Positions 1 to 11,649 of a stretch of DNA of 64,000 bases are shown in pieces. Numbering within the stretch: position 1 is the stretch's first letter; the number at the start of each line of letters is the position of its first letter. The position numbers and the translations under genes were made by a program. The stretch comes from Gnetum montanum (lineage: Eukaryota > Streptophyta > Gnetopsida > Gnetales > Gnetaceae), in NCBI GenBank assembly GCA_015680685.1, contig MNCI01038085.1:572551-636550 (forward strand). Direction: 5' to 3'. The notes under the pieces are model-generated. The model had not been told where the DNA came from, did not search any database, and saw only the letters and a program-made list of their open reading frames with translations.

Positions 1-886
1 TCTAAGGGGTGTGCTTTGAATCCTCACTTTTAGCTTTTTAGCTTTTTCTCTTTTTTTTCTTTTTCTCTTTTTTCTTCTTTTTTTGGTCTTTTTTGTGTTT
101 TGTGTTTTTATGCGTGGGGATCACACCATGCAAAGACTTCTTTATTTTTATTGTCTCAGCTTCTGATTATTGGGTTACATCAGAACGGTAAGAAAACCCA
201 AGAAGAAAACATCCAAGCACCCAAGTGAATGACCAACACAAGAGCACAAAGTTCCTTTGAAATCGCACCCTTTGCAAATCCTTGAGTCCATGCTTAGTTT
301 GAGAAATGCCCAGTCACTGGTTCGTTAAAGTTCTTATTGGAAGGGAACTGTACATTTCCAAGCCAAGGGAAACCATAGACTTGATGGATGGATGGATGAA
401 GTGATCTCATTGCCTGCCATATCAAAAGAACATACCTTAGTATCAACAATGTAACTTAAAGGTAAAAACTAAACATTAGCGATTAATGAAAAACAGTTCA
501 TCCCATTGGCCCGAACACTTATTGGGTGACGAATTTACATGATGGATGACACACACACACATGCAAAAAGATAGAAAAATATAACGATGTTGTAAAACAA
601 AAACAAGAAAAGTTAAAGAAATTGGTAAGACAAAAATTAGAAAAGTTAAAGAAATTGTAAAACAAATGTGAAAAACAAAAACGTTGTAAAACAAAAATGT
701 GTAAAAAAAAACTGAAAAAGAACTAAGGACCCCATATGATTAGCATAGGTGGCCATCTCCCCCATGACTGAGTTGTGAGGGAGAGATCCGAAAAAGGGAG
801 CGAGGTTGACTGTTATTAGAATTGTGGCTTATACTGGCTGTCACAGATGCACGGAAGGTTTTTGTTTGTTGTACATTAACCAATAG
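1..886 (-). other. 3' untranslated region of element 1
   Basis: No coding region is supported here. Stretches around 380-400 (repeated ATGG), 560-720 (repeats of GTAAAACAAA) and 755-765 (TCTCCCCCATGAC) recur in the same order at 43420-43780, in the related element 2. This shows that it is element sequence and not host DNA. Confidence 0.6.
22..106 (-). promoter_or_regulatory. Candidate polypurine tract of element 1
   Basis: An almost pure pyrimidine run on the plus strand, so polypurine on the coding strand, lies where the plus-strand primer of a minus-oriented element should be, just before the 3' LTR. The LTR itself (expected to end CTCATCA on the plus strand) is not in the window, so the assignment cannot be confirmed. 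It may be a simple low-complexity run. Confidence 0.35.
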
Positions 887-1465
887 TCATTTATCTGGGC
901 TATCAGGCTTGTATATCATCATGGCTCCCGAGGGAAAGGTAGTATGAATAATGTAAGGTCCTTCCCACAGGGTTTGAAACTTCGTACGTTGAGGTACATG
1001 TGTGGGGTTCCAGTAAAGAACCTTATCTCCTAGTTTATATCTAAACCTTGAGATCCTCAAGTCATGCCGTTGTTTATTGTGTGCCTTGTGTAACTCATTT
1101 AACAATAGTGCAACTAATCGATTTTTATCTAACACGTTTAAGGTGGCCAGTCATTGCCTTTATGCTAGGTCAAGATCCAAGTGAAGTTCACAAGCCATGG
1201 AGAGTGTACGGAGTTCGCTCTGGATAGGTAGTTTTGGAAGTTTTCTGTACACAAGCTCGTAGGGAGAATATCCTGTAGGGAGCTTCCAAGTGGAGCGATA
1301 TGCCCAAAGAGCGTCATTTAGTTTCGTGCTCCAGTCTCGCCTAAATTTGCTAACTGTCCGTGTTAAGATTCTGGTGATCTCCCTATTGGTAACTTCAGCT
1401 TGACCATTAGCTTGGGGGTGATAAGGTGTGGTTAGTTTATGCTCAACCCCTAAATGTTGCATCAA
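887..1465 (-). pseudogene. Integrase C-terminal part, element 1
   Basis: Continues the integrase after a frameshift near 1480. The first piece (1465-1160) holds the third catalytic residue in the context HPQANGQAEVTNREI and the ALWAYRSTWK-type stretch. Two in-frame stops follow (TAA at 1160-1162, TGA about ten bases further). The same frame then resumes (1135-887) with the GPY/F-type module (WEGPYIIHTTFPSG) that ends Ty3/gypsy integrases. There is no chromodomain, as expected for this branch. The protein would join cDNA ends to chromosomal DNA in the nucleus. It ends at a stop at 887. Confidence 0.85.
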
Positions 1466-3258
1466 CTTTCGAAAGGTTGCATTGTAAAGTGTGTTCCATT
1501 ATTAGAAATAAGTGCATGAGGCACACCAAACCTGTTAACGATTTGTTGTTGTACAAATCGGGCAGCTGTAGATGATGTACAATCGGTTACAGCAGCTGCT
1601 TCGGCCCATTTAGTTAGGTAATCAACAGCAACGATTATATAGGCCTTCCCGTTGGACATTGGTGTAATTGGCCCCATGAAATCAATTCCCCAAATATCGA
1701 ACGGTTCTAAAGGTTGAATCCACTGCTGTGGACCCTCCATCCTAGTAGTCATCCCCCCATCACGTTGGCATCGCTCACAGGACTGTGCAAACTGATGGGC
1801 ATCCCGAAATAGCGTTGGCCAGTAATATCCCGCGAGCAGGATTTTAGTGGCTGTGCGTCTCCCAGCATAATGACCTCCACAAGGGCCGTCATGAGCATCC
1901 TGGAGAACTCTTAATTGATCTTGATCGGGGACACACCATCGAACTAGGCCATCAGAGCAGACTTTATAAAGTTGCCCCCTAATTTCCATGAAATGTTTGA
2001 TGTTGTGGAGGAACTGCTGCTTCTTTCTAAAATCTAAGTTCTGTGGCATTTGTTGTGAGGTTAGATAAGTGAGAATGCTACTGTACCAGTTTACGTTCGT
2101 GGGTTGGTTATTTATTACACCAGCAAAGAGGGCCTCGTCAGGAAAATGATCAGATACCGTGTATTCGTCCTCTTTGTTGTCCCATCGCAACCGGGATAGG
2201 TGATCAGCGACGACATTCTCAGTGCCTTTGCGGTCTACAATAGTTAGATCGAACTCTTGAAGAATTACCAGCCAACGTATGATACGTGGGCTAACTGTTG
2301 GCTTATTCATCAGGAACCTAATGGCACTATGGTCTGTGTGGATATATACCTTGTAGCCCAATACATAGTGCCTAAACTTGTCCAGTGCAAACACAACAGC
2401 CATTAACTCTTTTTCCGTAGTTGTGTAGTTAAGTTGTGCACCGGTAATACTTTTGCTGGCACAATGAATGTAGTATGGTCGTTTTTGCTCATCTAATTGT
2501 GTCAGTACAGCTCCTAAAGCATAATTGGATGCGTCAGTCATTATGTGGAATGGTCTGGACCAATCGGGTGCTTGTAGGATGGGGGTTTCTACAAGCCTCT
2601 GTTTAAGAGCTTGGAATGCTTGCTCACATTCCCTGGTCCACTCAAATGGCGCATCTTTCTTCGTTAACTCTACCAACGGCTTGGCAACCTTCGAGAAGTT
2701 CGCGATAAACCTCCTGTAGTAGCCAGTATGTCCAAGGAATGATCTTACGTCTTTAACGGTTTCAGGTTGTCGAGTGATTCCCTGGATGACTTTAATCTTT
2801 TCGGGGTCCACCTCGATTCCTGACTGTGAAATTTTGTGCCCCAACACTATGCCCTCTTGAACCATCAAATGGCTCTTTTGCCAGTTGAGTTTGAGGTTGG
2901 TTTCAACACATCGTTTCAAGACCTGCTCTAACCGGTCGAGGGCTTGGTCAAAGCTCGTTCCATAGGTGGAGAAGTCGTCCATGAAGACTTCTACTCCATT
3001 ACCTATTTGTTGCTGAAAGATACTTAGAACTAAGCGTTGGAATGTGGCAGGTGCATTACATAAGCCAAAAGGCTTTTGCTTATATGCGAACGTTCCCCAA
3101 GCACTGGTGAACGTTGTTTTGGCCTGGTCTTCTGGTGCAATGCGTATTTGGTTGTACCCGCTATATCCATCCAGAAAACTATAGTAGCGATGCCCTGCGA
3201 TAGTGTCTAAGACTTGATCTACAAATGGTAGTGGAAAGTGGTATTTGAATGTTGCCAT
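1462..3258 (-). pseudogene. Reverse transcriptase - RNase H - integrase, element 1
   Basis: A 598-codon open stretch. RT palm and thumb occupy residues 1-180 with the polymerase site FMDD at 92-95. RNase H lies at about 235-355 with the acidic residues in TDAS, EKEL, TDHS and ADHL all present. The integrase zinc finger (two His, two Cys, CERCQ) is at 456-498. The integrase core starts with GIDFMGP at 524-530. The second catalytic Asp of the core is replaced: the motif reads ISNNG where ISDNG is expected (residue 586). The first methionine is not the true start: the frame continues upstream through KKGGKWRVCIDFR, the RT fingers, to a single TAG at 3376. The frame is lost near 1480. Confidence 0.93.
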
Positions 3259-3375
3259 ATTTAACAGCCTAAAATCTATACATACCCTCCATTTACCTCC
3301 CTTTTTTGGTACAATGACGAGAGGACTAACCCATTCACTGTCAGCGATAGGGGAAATGAACTCGGCCTTGAGAAG

Positions 3376-5535
3376 CTATTCAAGTTCTTCCTTAACAATT
3401 TGCTTTAGTTTCGGGTTCAGTCGCCTCTGGGGTTGTTTGCGAGGTTTCATAGAAGAATTAGTATAAATCCTATGTTGGCATATCCGAGGGTCTATTCCAG
3501 TTATTTCAGGATATGACCAAGCGAAGGCAGTAGACCACTTGTTTATCACCTTTAGCAAATTCTCTTTTTGTGTGGGTACGAGCTTTGCATTAATGATCAC
3601 CGGTTTCCCATTGTTGAAAGTCATGTATTCCAGACCGGTGGGTAACGGTTTTAATTCTAGGGGCTCCTGTTTAAACTCTTCAGGAATCTCCAACATCCCC
3701 CAATTAATGTTTTCAGGGTTAAGGGTTGGAAGTTGGCAACGAACTTGCTCCAATACGTCTGTGCTTTCAAGGTAAGCATTAGTTATGCCCTCAGTTAGTT
3801 CCATGCAGGTAGTTGGTTTGTCATTTTTATCAGCTATCAGCCACTGGGCGTCTTCTTGTTGTGTGGCTGTTGCATATAGGCACTTTTGTATATTAATATC
3901 CTGTGCACACCGATTGCATGCAGGTAGTGTTAGACTTCGCATTACCCATGACTTCTGCACGCAATGACACCCTGTGTCACTATATGCGATGCATGGAACT
4001 CTCTTCCTCTCAATTTTCCCATATGTATTTGTCTTTGATATTTCTAGGGAAAGATTACGAATTCCTAAGCGAGCATCGATTGTGTTTAACCATGCCCTTC
4101 CCATGATAATTGGGAAATCCCCTTTGTCATTATTGATTTCAATCACCAGGAAGTCGGCTGGGTATGACCATCCACCTACAGTTGTAACAATGTCTTCAAC
4201 CTGCCCCAGAGGGACGGTGATGGACTGGTCAGCCAGCTCAAGGCGGACATTGCTCTTCTTAAGTGGAGGTAGGTTCCAGGTCTTATATAATTGTTGTGAG
4301 ATTAAGTTAACCCCGGAACCTGAATCAAGGAGAGCCTTATGTGGTTCATTCCCGGCGACTTGAAGGTAAACTAGGGGGACTCCTGGATCTGATAATTTCT
4401 TGGGAAGGTGACCAACTTTGATCCAGTCAGTTACCGTATGTGTTAGCATAACCGTGTGCATCGGACGTGATTTTGCGGCTGGAAGATTTCGCGAACCCGC
4501 GTTAGGTGTAGAAGCATTAGGAGGCTCAACTGCTTGTGAGGGCAACGGCGTAGTTGGATTGTTGGTCCTAAGGAAAGATCTTTTGGTTGGACACTTGTTA
4601 GAACCAATCGGGGCTAAAGGTTTAGGTGCCCTCACAATGTTGGGTTGTTGCAGCTGAGTAGGGGTTACCCTGGGTTTTGTTGGAGTAGCTGGTGGTGCAG
4701 CCTTAGGTGCAAGATGGACGGATGTATGTGGAGGATGTTGTGGGTACGGAACATTTCCTGAAGGAGGGGGAGTCCAAAAACATTCCTGAACATGGTAGTA
4801 ACCTGGAGGGCTCATGTAACTCATAAAGTTACTTGGACAAACCGGCTGCTGCACATAATGACCATGAGGATCAGGCTGCTGGGAAGGGTACTGATGTGCT
4901 GGCGGTGGCATCCCCCATGACTGTGGGTATTGCCACTGCTGATGTTGTTCGATGGGCTGCGGAGGTGTTCCACTTGGATAATACGTCAAGGGTTGGTGGA
5001 ACTGCCTTGGGTTACCTTGTGGATAAGGTAACCTTCTGGGTGTTTGCCGTTGATTAAGTCTTGGATTTAATGCATACACCCCAGACTCCTGCAGATGTGA
5101 GATAACTGGACAACATCCCTTAGGATGGTCATAATAGCAGACCTCACATCCACCGTCATTGTCTGAATCAGAATTTTCAGCCTCATCGGAGTTAGAGATT
5201 TTTCCCTTACCCTTGTTATGTGCAGGGTTAAAGTTTCTCCGCATGTTTTTGCTTTTATCACTACTTTGCTCATCCTTAGACTCTTCTACGATTTTCAAAA
5301 CTGTTTCTATTCGTGAGTCTAAGGAATCCCACATTTGGTCTACCTTAGCCGATACCTCCGTTGTTAACTTTTGGATCGGCACGGTTTTCCTGTTCACCAA
5401 CTCTTCGAGTGGTGACTCATCCTCCTCATCAAAGAATTTCACTCCCTTCTTGCGAAGGGAGGGATCACGGTTGTATTCCTCCACACTTTCTCTTTTCCGT
5501 AGCTCACCCTCTTCTTGTGCTACTTGTTCCAACAA
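3376..5535 (-). pseudogene. Gag C-terminus and aspartic protease, element 1
   Basis: 719 codons in the same frame as gag upstream and RT downstream. Residues 10-120 are charged. A zinc-knuckle-like cluster, CEVCYYDHPKGCC, is at 130-142 with shorter spacing than the usual CCHC. Residues 160-310 are Pro/Gln/Tyr rich. The retroviral-type protease follows at about 380-490 with active site LLDSGSGVNLI (DSG at 404-406) and the flap and C-terminal signature IIMGRAWL. The remaining part is the N-terminal lead into RT. It ends at TAG (3376-3378), probably a mutated codon, because the frame continues straight into the RT fingers. Confidence 0.9.
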
Positions 5536-5559
5536 TACTTCAACTTCATGGGCTCTTAA

Positions 5560-6078
5560 TCAGGAGAGTCTCCCTTGGGTGTAAGTCCCAAGAGTTCTTC
5601 TCATTTCATTTCCTAGCCCATCCACGAGGTGGTGAAGTTGATCCCGTCTAGCATACCCATGGCCCGGGCAACGATGTAGCAGTGTGTAGTAGCAGGTCAT
5701 GGTAGCATCCAAGGATTCATAAGCTCCTTGTTTCCAGCCTTGGATCTTCTTACGCAAGTTAGACACTCTAGAGTACATTTGATATTTGTTGTTGAACAAT
5801 TCAAGCATCGTGCTCCACCTCCTGATGGTTTCCGATTCTAAGGACCAGTACCAACTTTCTGCTTCTTTAGTGAGTGTCCTTGGGAACAACTTGAGTTTCT
5901 GCCACTCATTGTCAATGTTCTGCAAGGCACAGGCATCGCGGAATGCCTGTAAATGATGTTGAGAATCAGCGTTGTATCCCCCTTCAAAACGTGGGATATT
6001 ATTTATATCCAAATGCTTGATTCTACTGTCTCTTAAATGCCTTGTGGGAATCCTAACTACCTCTCTAATATCCAGCAT
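5560..6078 (-). pseudogene. Gag core domain, element 1
   Basis: 172 codons matching the retrotransposon gag core: the LFPRTLTKEAESWYWSL segment and the following FNNKY are the family's most conserved part. It forms the particle shell. The methionine is internal: the same frame is open upstream except for a TGA at 6082-6084, and it continues past the TGA at 5560-5562 into LRAHEVEVLLEQ. So this is the middle of one long gag-pol reading frame cut by point mutations. Confidence 0.9.
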
Positions 6079-6081
6079 ACT

Positions 6082-6957
6082 TCAGGTTGTGAATAGGGGT
6101 TCGTCATAATCATCTCTTTCATGACGTCTGTGATGTCTATTTTGTGGTTCCCTATTCTCCCTATGTCCTTGCCCTTGTCCTAACTCCTCTCGACCTTCTT
6201 GTCGAGGCATTTCATCTCTTTTACCTTTACTCTCCGCATTATGCCCATGGTGGCTGCGCCCAGATGTGGAAGGAGAGTGTGAATGATAAGATGAAGGAGA
6301 AGAAGAAGGGGATCCATCACCATGGTGATGTTTCTTACCTTCTATTCGGCTACTTCGGCCCCGATCGTTGTGACGATCAACGCGTCCGTCATTAGTGTGA
6401 GTGATTGTTCATGCCGTGAACAGCTGGTGCTCACGGGGATCAGAGCCTGGAATATGTATCATTGATCTAAGGCCTTGATGCCTAACCTCTTCACTAGAGT
6501 GAGGAGGAGGAACATCATTTTCTAAGAAACCCATCGTGATGGGTTCCTCTTCTCCTATTTCACTAATGACGTGGGGAACCTTGCCCTTCAGTAGTGAATG
6601 TTGGCTCTCCTGCCTTGCATCCCGAATACGTTGGGCATTTGTGGGACGATAATCCCTCATGTCATAATCATCCAAAACGTATTCCGCAATTAGTTCTTGT
6701 ATTCCCGTTTGTGCTAAGGCACGAACAAGCATGGTAGGGCCGACTCTATCAGGGGGTAACACGATGTTACCTTGCATGTCTCTCCACTGCAGTTGCTCAT
6801 CTTGATGGAAAACAAAGGTAAAATCTGGCACATACTCATCGGGATGAGTATATGTGACCTTAGACTGTTGAGGACATGGTTGATCTCGGTTATGCGTATG
6901 ATGCTGACTTTCTCCTGTATTGTCCTTAGGTGAGTTGATTTCATGAGAAGAAGCCAT
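6082..6957 (-). pseudogene. Gag N-terminal region, element 1
   Basis: Starts at ATG 6957, about 130 bp after the primer site, the likely true start of gag-pol. The first 182 codons are acidic and unremarkable; a TGA follows at 6409-6411. The same frame then runs on to 6082 through a Ser/His/Arg-rich stretch (HHRRHERDDYDEP near the end). I recognise no domain in it; assignment rests on frame continuity with the gag core. Confidence 0.75.
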
Positions 6958-7084
6958 TTCTAATGGTGTGCTAACTTCACCGTTATTTATTGTTCTTGAT
7001 TAACTGATTAACCCTAAGGTTCGTTTTAAGCTCACAATGATGTGAGTGATATCCCTTATGTTAAATTGGCGTAAAAACACTTAG

Positions 7085-7102
7085 TCCCTGGAAATGGCGC
7101 CA
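7085..7102 (-). promoter_or_regulatory. Primer binding site, tRNA-Asp type
   Basis: On the element strand it reads TGGCGCCATTTCCAGGGA, one base inside the LTR. It matches the complement of a plant tRNA-Asp 3' end (TGGCGCCGTTGCCGGGG) at most positions. tRNA-Asp priming is typical of Athila elements. Confidence 0.8.
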
Positions 7103-7103
7103 A

Positions 7104-8141
7104 TGATGAGTGGCGAGGTACCCCTACACTCCACCATACGAATACGAGCGTGCACGCACGATCCGGTCTAACTCCACAGACTAAATGCCTTAACGCCACA
7201 AGAAACACTTGGGGTTAATCGTTTGTTGTCTTCCTAGGCTTGCTTGTATGTGTCATGGTGTATGGTTAAGCAAGTCTGAGGTATGTGATTTTTTTGGTAT
7301 TTTCGGCTTATCTTCTATGCTACCAGGAGGAAAGAGTTGAGAAACTGAACTAACTCGAACTAAGATCTAAGTCTAAATTAACTAGCGTCAGCATCCGTTC
7401 CCACTTACCGGACACACCCTGAACTATGCAACTATAGCTTACCAAACGCTAATCGTTACTGGGATCGCCACACGTAACGCAAGTGCTCGAAGTGGTCGTA
7501 CTGAGGCACCTATTTAGCCTACGTGTGATAAGCAGCTGATTCCTTAGCTAGCCGTACACACCCGTGGGTGCTCGTAACTAAGTCGTACTTATCACACGTT
7601 CTTAGCCTAGCAATGAGCAACCGATTCCTCAACTAGCCGTACACATTGGACCCTGGAGTTACCAAGAGCAGAATCCTAGAATACGCTACTGGGTTACCAA
7701 GCAGCCAATGCTCGTAATTGTGTAGTACTCATGCATTGCGTCAAGCAGCTGATTCCTTGACCAGCCGTACACGTCCGTAGACGCTCGTAATCAAGTCGTA
7801 CTTGAACGTACTAGGAAAGCAGTAAATGAAAGCAATAAATGAAACCACGTGCTGCAAGGTTTATCCAAACAAGTTCATCTTTATTGCCATACACAACTTG
7901 GGTTCAGGTTACAAGCTGCTCGAATAAAGAGTCGTTCACTCTAGGACTCCTACTACGGGCACATTGGGGAAAATTCTAACTTTGTAGTGATCAATCTGCC
8001 AGAGCTTCGCTACACTAGCCAGGATTGGGAAATGAAGGGAGTGCTACCTCTTATTTATAGATATGGCTGCGGGACGCGATATCACGTACGCGATATCGCA
8101 TGGGATGCGATATTTCAGCTAGTGCAAGTCGCGTCTCATCA
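7104..8141 (-). repeat. 5' LTR of element 1 (1038 bp)
   Basis: The ends are TGATGAG on the left and CTCATCA on the right, a perfect 7-bp inverted terminal repeat beginning TG and ending CA. The inner end lies next to the primer site. A TATA box sits near the outer end, leaving a short U3 of about 80 bp containing repeated GCGATATC words. The region 7480-7800 contains several short repeats around AACCGATTCCT and CGTACAC. A decayed copy is at 31852-32669. Confidence 0.85.
8051..8060 (-). promoter_or_regulatory. TATA box of the element 1 LTR
   Basis: CTATAAATAA on the element strand. It places the transcription start roughly 30 bp further inside the LTR, near 8020-8030. Confidence 0.6.
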
Positions 8142-10130
8142 ATCATCTAGTAGAAAGGTATAGGTAAACTACAAGCATGTGCTACTAGTATCCTACCATA
8201 GTTCTTATCGGAAGGCACTCAAAACTTCTAGTAGGGAATAATTGCTCAAAGATTGCAGATACTAGAAGGTAGAGGGTCATTTGGTTGAAAACTATATCTA
8301 AACTACAAGATGGTGTGATTAGTACCCTTCCACAATCTTAATCGGAAGGGACAAAGGCCTTCTAAAAGGATACAGTTGCTTGTAATTTGATGCAACTAGA
8401 AGGAAGATGATCATCTGGAAGGCCAAAGATTAACCAGAAGGCATTAAAACTTTTTGGAAGGGAACAACTGCTCAAGGATTGTGGCTTTTGGAAGGTAAAG
8501 GATCATTTAGTTGCAAACTATAGTTAAATTGTGGGGTGGTGCAACTAGCACCCTACTATAGTCCCAATCACAAGGTACCAAAACCTTATGGTAGGGAACT
8601 ATTGTTTGTAATTTGTTGTAACCTAAAGGAAGATTATTATCTAAAAAGTGGAAGATCAAGTAGAAGGTGTTAAAACCTTTTAAAAGAGAATAATTTCTTG
8701 GATATTGTAGTTTCCAAATGACAAAGGATCAACCTAGAGCTAATGCTACTAGTACCCTACCGCAATTCCTACCAAAAGACACTCAAACCTTCCAATAGGG
8801 AACAATTGCTTAGCGATTGTTCATTTTGAAAGCTGGAAGATCTTTTAGTTACAAACTATATCTAAACTACACAAGATGGTATGACTAGCACCTTCTTGTA
8901 GTCCCAACTGAAAGGCACAAAGACCTTTTGGAAGGAAATAGTTTCTTGTAATTTGATGTAACAGGAAGGAAGATGGTCATTAAAAAGCCTAAAGATCAAT
9001 CAAAAGCCATTAATACCTTTTAGAATAAACAATTTCCTAGAGATTATGGCTTCTAGAAGGTAAAGGGTCATCTCATTGCAAATTGTAGCTAAATTGTGAG
9101 GTGGTGTGGCACCTTTTCACAATCCCAACCGAAAGGCATCAAAACCTTCCGATAGGGAATAATTGCTTGTAATTTGTTATAACTAGAAGGAAAAGGATCA
9201 TCTAGAAGGCCAAAGCTCAATTGGAAGGCATTAAGACCTTCCAGAAGAAAAGAATTACTTAAAGATCGTGGCCTCTAGATGGTAGAGGGTCAATTCGAAG
9301 CACAGTATAGGTAAACTAAAAGCATGTGCTACTAGCACCTTGTCATAGTCCCTACTAAAAAACACTCAAACCTTCTAGTAGGGAATAATTGCTCAACAAT
9401 TATGACTTATGGAAGGTAGAGAACCATTTGGTTGCAAACTATACCTAAACTATGGGGTGATGTAACTAGCACCCTCTCATAGTCCCAATTGAAAGGCACT
9501 AAGACCCTTCAAAATGGAACGATTGCCTATAATTTGATGTAACTAAAAGGAAGATGATCATTCAGTAGGCTAAATCCTTCTACAAGGGAAACATTTCTTG
9601 GAGATTATGGTTTCTGAATGGAAAAATGTCATCTGGTTACAAATTATAGCTAAACTATGGCATGGTATGAATAACACCCTTCCGTAGTCCCATCTGAAAG
9701 GTAACAATTGCTTGTAATTTATTACAATTAGAAGGAAGAGAGTCATCTAGAAGGCTAAAGATCAAATATAAGGCATTAATACCTTTCAAAAGGAAAGAAT
9801 TTCTTGCAAATCATAGCTTCTAGATGGAAGATGGTCAACTAGAAGCATGGTATAGGTAAATTATTAGCACATGCTACTAGCACCCTCCCGTAGTCCCTAC
9901 CAGAAGGCACTCAAATCTTCTGGCAAGGAACAATTTCTTAGAGATCATGGCTAAAGATCATCTAGAAGGCATTAAGATCTTTCTGTTATGAATAATTTCT
10001 TGGATATTATGGCTTCTAGAAGCTAGAGAGTCAACCAGCAACAAGGTCTAGTGCATAGTAGCATCCTCTCAAAGGTATAGGGTCATTTGAAAGGTATTCA
10101 AACCTTCCAATAGAGAATAACTGCTTAGAC
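8142..10130. repeat. Higher-order tandem repeat array, period about 565 bp
   Basis: The phrase GCTACTAG within a TATAGGTAAACT...AGCATGTGCTACTAG context recurs at 8181, 8745, 9328 and 9873 (spacings 564, 583, 545). Inside each period are smaller related units of roughly 110-230 bp with recurring words such as AACTAGAAGGAAGATGATCA and GGGAACAATTGCTT. About 3.5 periods are present, strongly diverged. No ORF is supported. The array begins directly at the outer end of the element 1 LTR, so the element probably inserted into it. Confidence 0.8.
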
Positions 10131-11640
10131 ACTCCACCTAAACTGGACTTCTAAAATGTTTCATGCATTTTGGTAGGAAAAAACTATAACAAATTTTCAT
10201 CTTCTACCTAACCCTATACCCTAAATCCTAAATGCTAAAGTAATACCATGGTTCGATCCTAATCCAACACAATGTTTAAATGAACATATAACATTAAATC
10301 ATAAATGAAAATCACATACTTTGTTTAACAAGAAACATGAAAAATTTTATGATTCTTATTGTCCTTCTTAGGTTTCCTTGTTATCATACTTAGCCTTCAT
10401 GTAATGACTATTCATAACTTTTTCAATTAAGTACTAAGTTTGCAACACGGGTGATGGTATCCTAAGAGATTTTTGTGCCTTGGGTGATAATTTTTAGTCT
10501 TGGATTTTATACATTCTTAGTTGTTTCAATTTATCAATCATGAAAACTTTTATGATTTCTAATGTCATGCTAAGATTTTCAACTCATCATACTTAACTAT
10601 CATCTAATGACTAGTCAAAACTTTTAAAATTAAATACTAAGTTTACAATAGAAGTGTTGGTATCCCAAGAAGTTATTCTACCTCAAGTGTTAACTTATAG
10701 TTTTTGTTGCTATACGTTAGGATTTTTTATTAATATGCTATGGTTACTATAAGGTAATCCTACTCACAGCATAAGTTCATGAACTAAGGTCTCTTAGAAG
10801 GTGTTGTGCCTTATGGTTGGGGTAACTTTCAAGCATTTTTGGGCTTCCAAATAGTTAAAATAAATTTTGACTAAATTGCATTTGAATATTACTCTTAGTA
10901 GCTTGCACTTTCTAGAATGTGAGATGATGCTCCTTGAAAGACCTTTCAACATATAGATTAAATTACAAGTAGCAACTTAAAAATGCGAAACATGTTATTT
11001 TATTTAAACTATGAAAAGAGAATTAAAGTGTGACTCACACTTTTCTATAAAATGTGATCTACAAAACCTCACATCATGGGGTAAAATGTAAAAGAAATAA
11101 ATTAGCTTGACCATTATTTTCACTTTTACTTTCACTTGCATGTAGCAAACATTGGGCAAGAAGTAGAATCATAGAAGGCTATGGAGCAAGGAAATGAGGG
11201 TAGTAGTGGAGGATTTCATTTCAAAGTATTAGATTTTAGAATTTGAAATAGCTAGGATTGAGAGGGTAAGATAAACCACATTGTAATTCTAAATTTATTA
11301 TCTTTTTTCTCATGCTACAGTTAGCTTTGTCAGTCCATGATTTGAGTATATTGGAGCATTTTATTTTTGGATAAGGTTTCTAGGTTTTTCATTGCTAACT
11401 TTTGTTTATTTTTATATGAAGACCATTAGCATTTTTTCATAGATTTCTCTGGTTATATTTCCTCTAGCTATATTTCTTTGTATTAATCATTGAAGCTAAT
11501 TTTAGGATAGGGTATCAGAATTCCTAAAATTACATTACTTATTTTTCTTAGAATCTAATTATGCATTTTGGGAATTATTAAACTTTGTAATTTTTTCCCT
11601 TGGAACTGTCCTTGGATAGAGGGGGTTAAATGTAGAAAAC
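10131..11640. other. AT-rich non-coding DNA
   Basis: No gene is supported. It holds the 202-bp duplication listed separately and, at 10205-10240, two or three degenerate CCCTAAA-like words. The stretch 11150-11640 lies just before the MULE and may contain its 5' region, but I cannot define an end. Confidence 0.5.
10337..10742. repeat. Diverged tandem duplication, period about 202 bp
   Basis: CATGAAAAATTTTATGATT at 10337 is matched by CATGAAAACTTTTATGATT at 10539. The similarity continues through ATCATACTTA and TAATGACTA to the words around GGTATCC in both copies. Confidence 0.6.
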
Positions 11641-11649
11641 ATTACACTA

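Larger units (their letters stand above)
1..8141 (-). mobile_element. Athila-like Ty3/gypsy LTR retrotransposon (element 1), 3' LTR beyond the window
   Basis: Reading on the minus strand, the order is 5' LTR (7104-8141), primer binding site (7085-7102), gag-pol (6957 to 887) and an untranslated tail running off the left edge. The pol order protease, RT, RNase H, integrase is that of Ty3/gypsy. Wording of the RT-thumb region (GIVLGHKIS) and the tRNA-Asp type primer site fit the Athila/Tat branch, and there is no second RNase H between RNase H and integrase, which points to Athila over Tat. No envelope-like ORF is visible after integrase. The whole gag-pol can be read in a single frame apart from five stops and one frameshift, so this is the youngest-looking element of the window, though dead. 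Confidence 0.9.

Noticed and set aside
476-694. 72-codon minus-strand frame with a hydrophobic composition
   Set aside because: It comes from an A-rich low-complexity run that also exists, without the frame, in element 2.
3785-5651. Several plus-strand open frames of 60-140 codons
   Set aside because: They lie opposite the gag-protease frame of element 1, which has clear domains.
10205-10240. CCCTAAA-like words suggesting interstitial telomere sequence
   Set aside because: Only two or three imperfect words, within what AT-rich DNA gives by chance.
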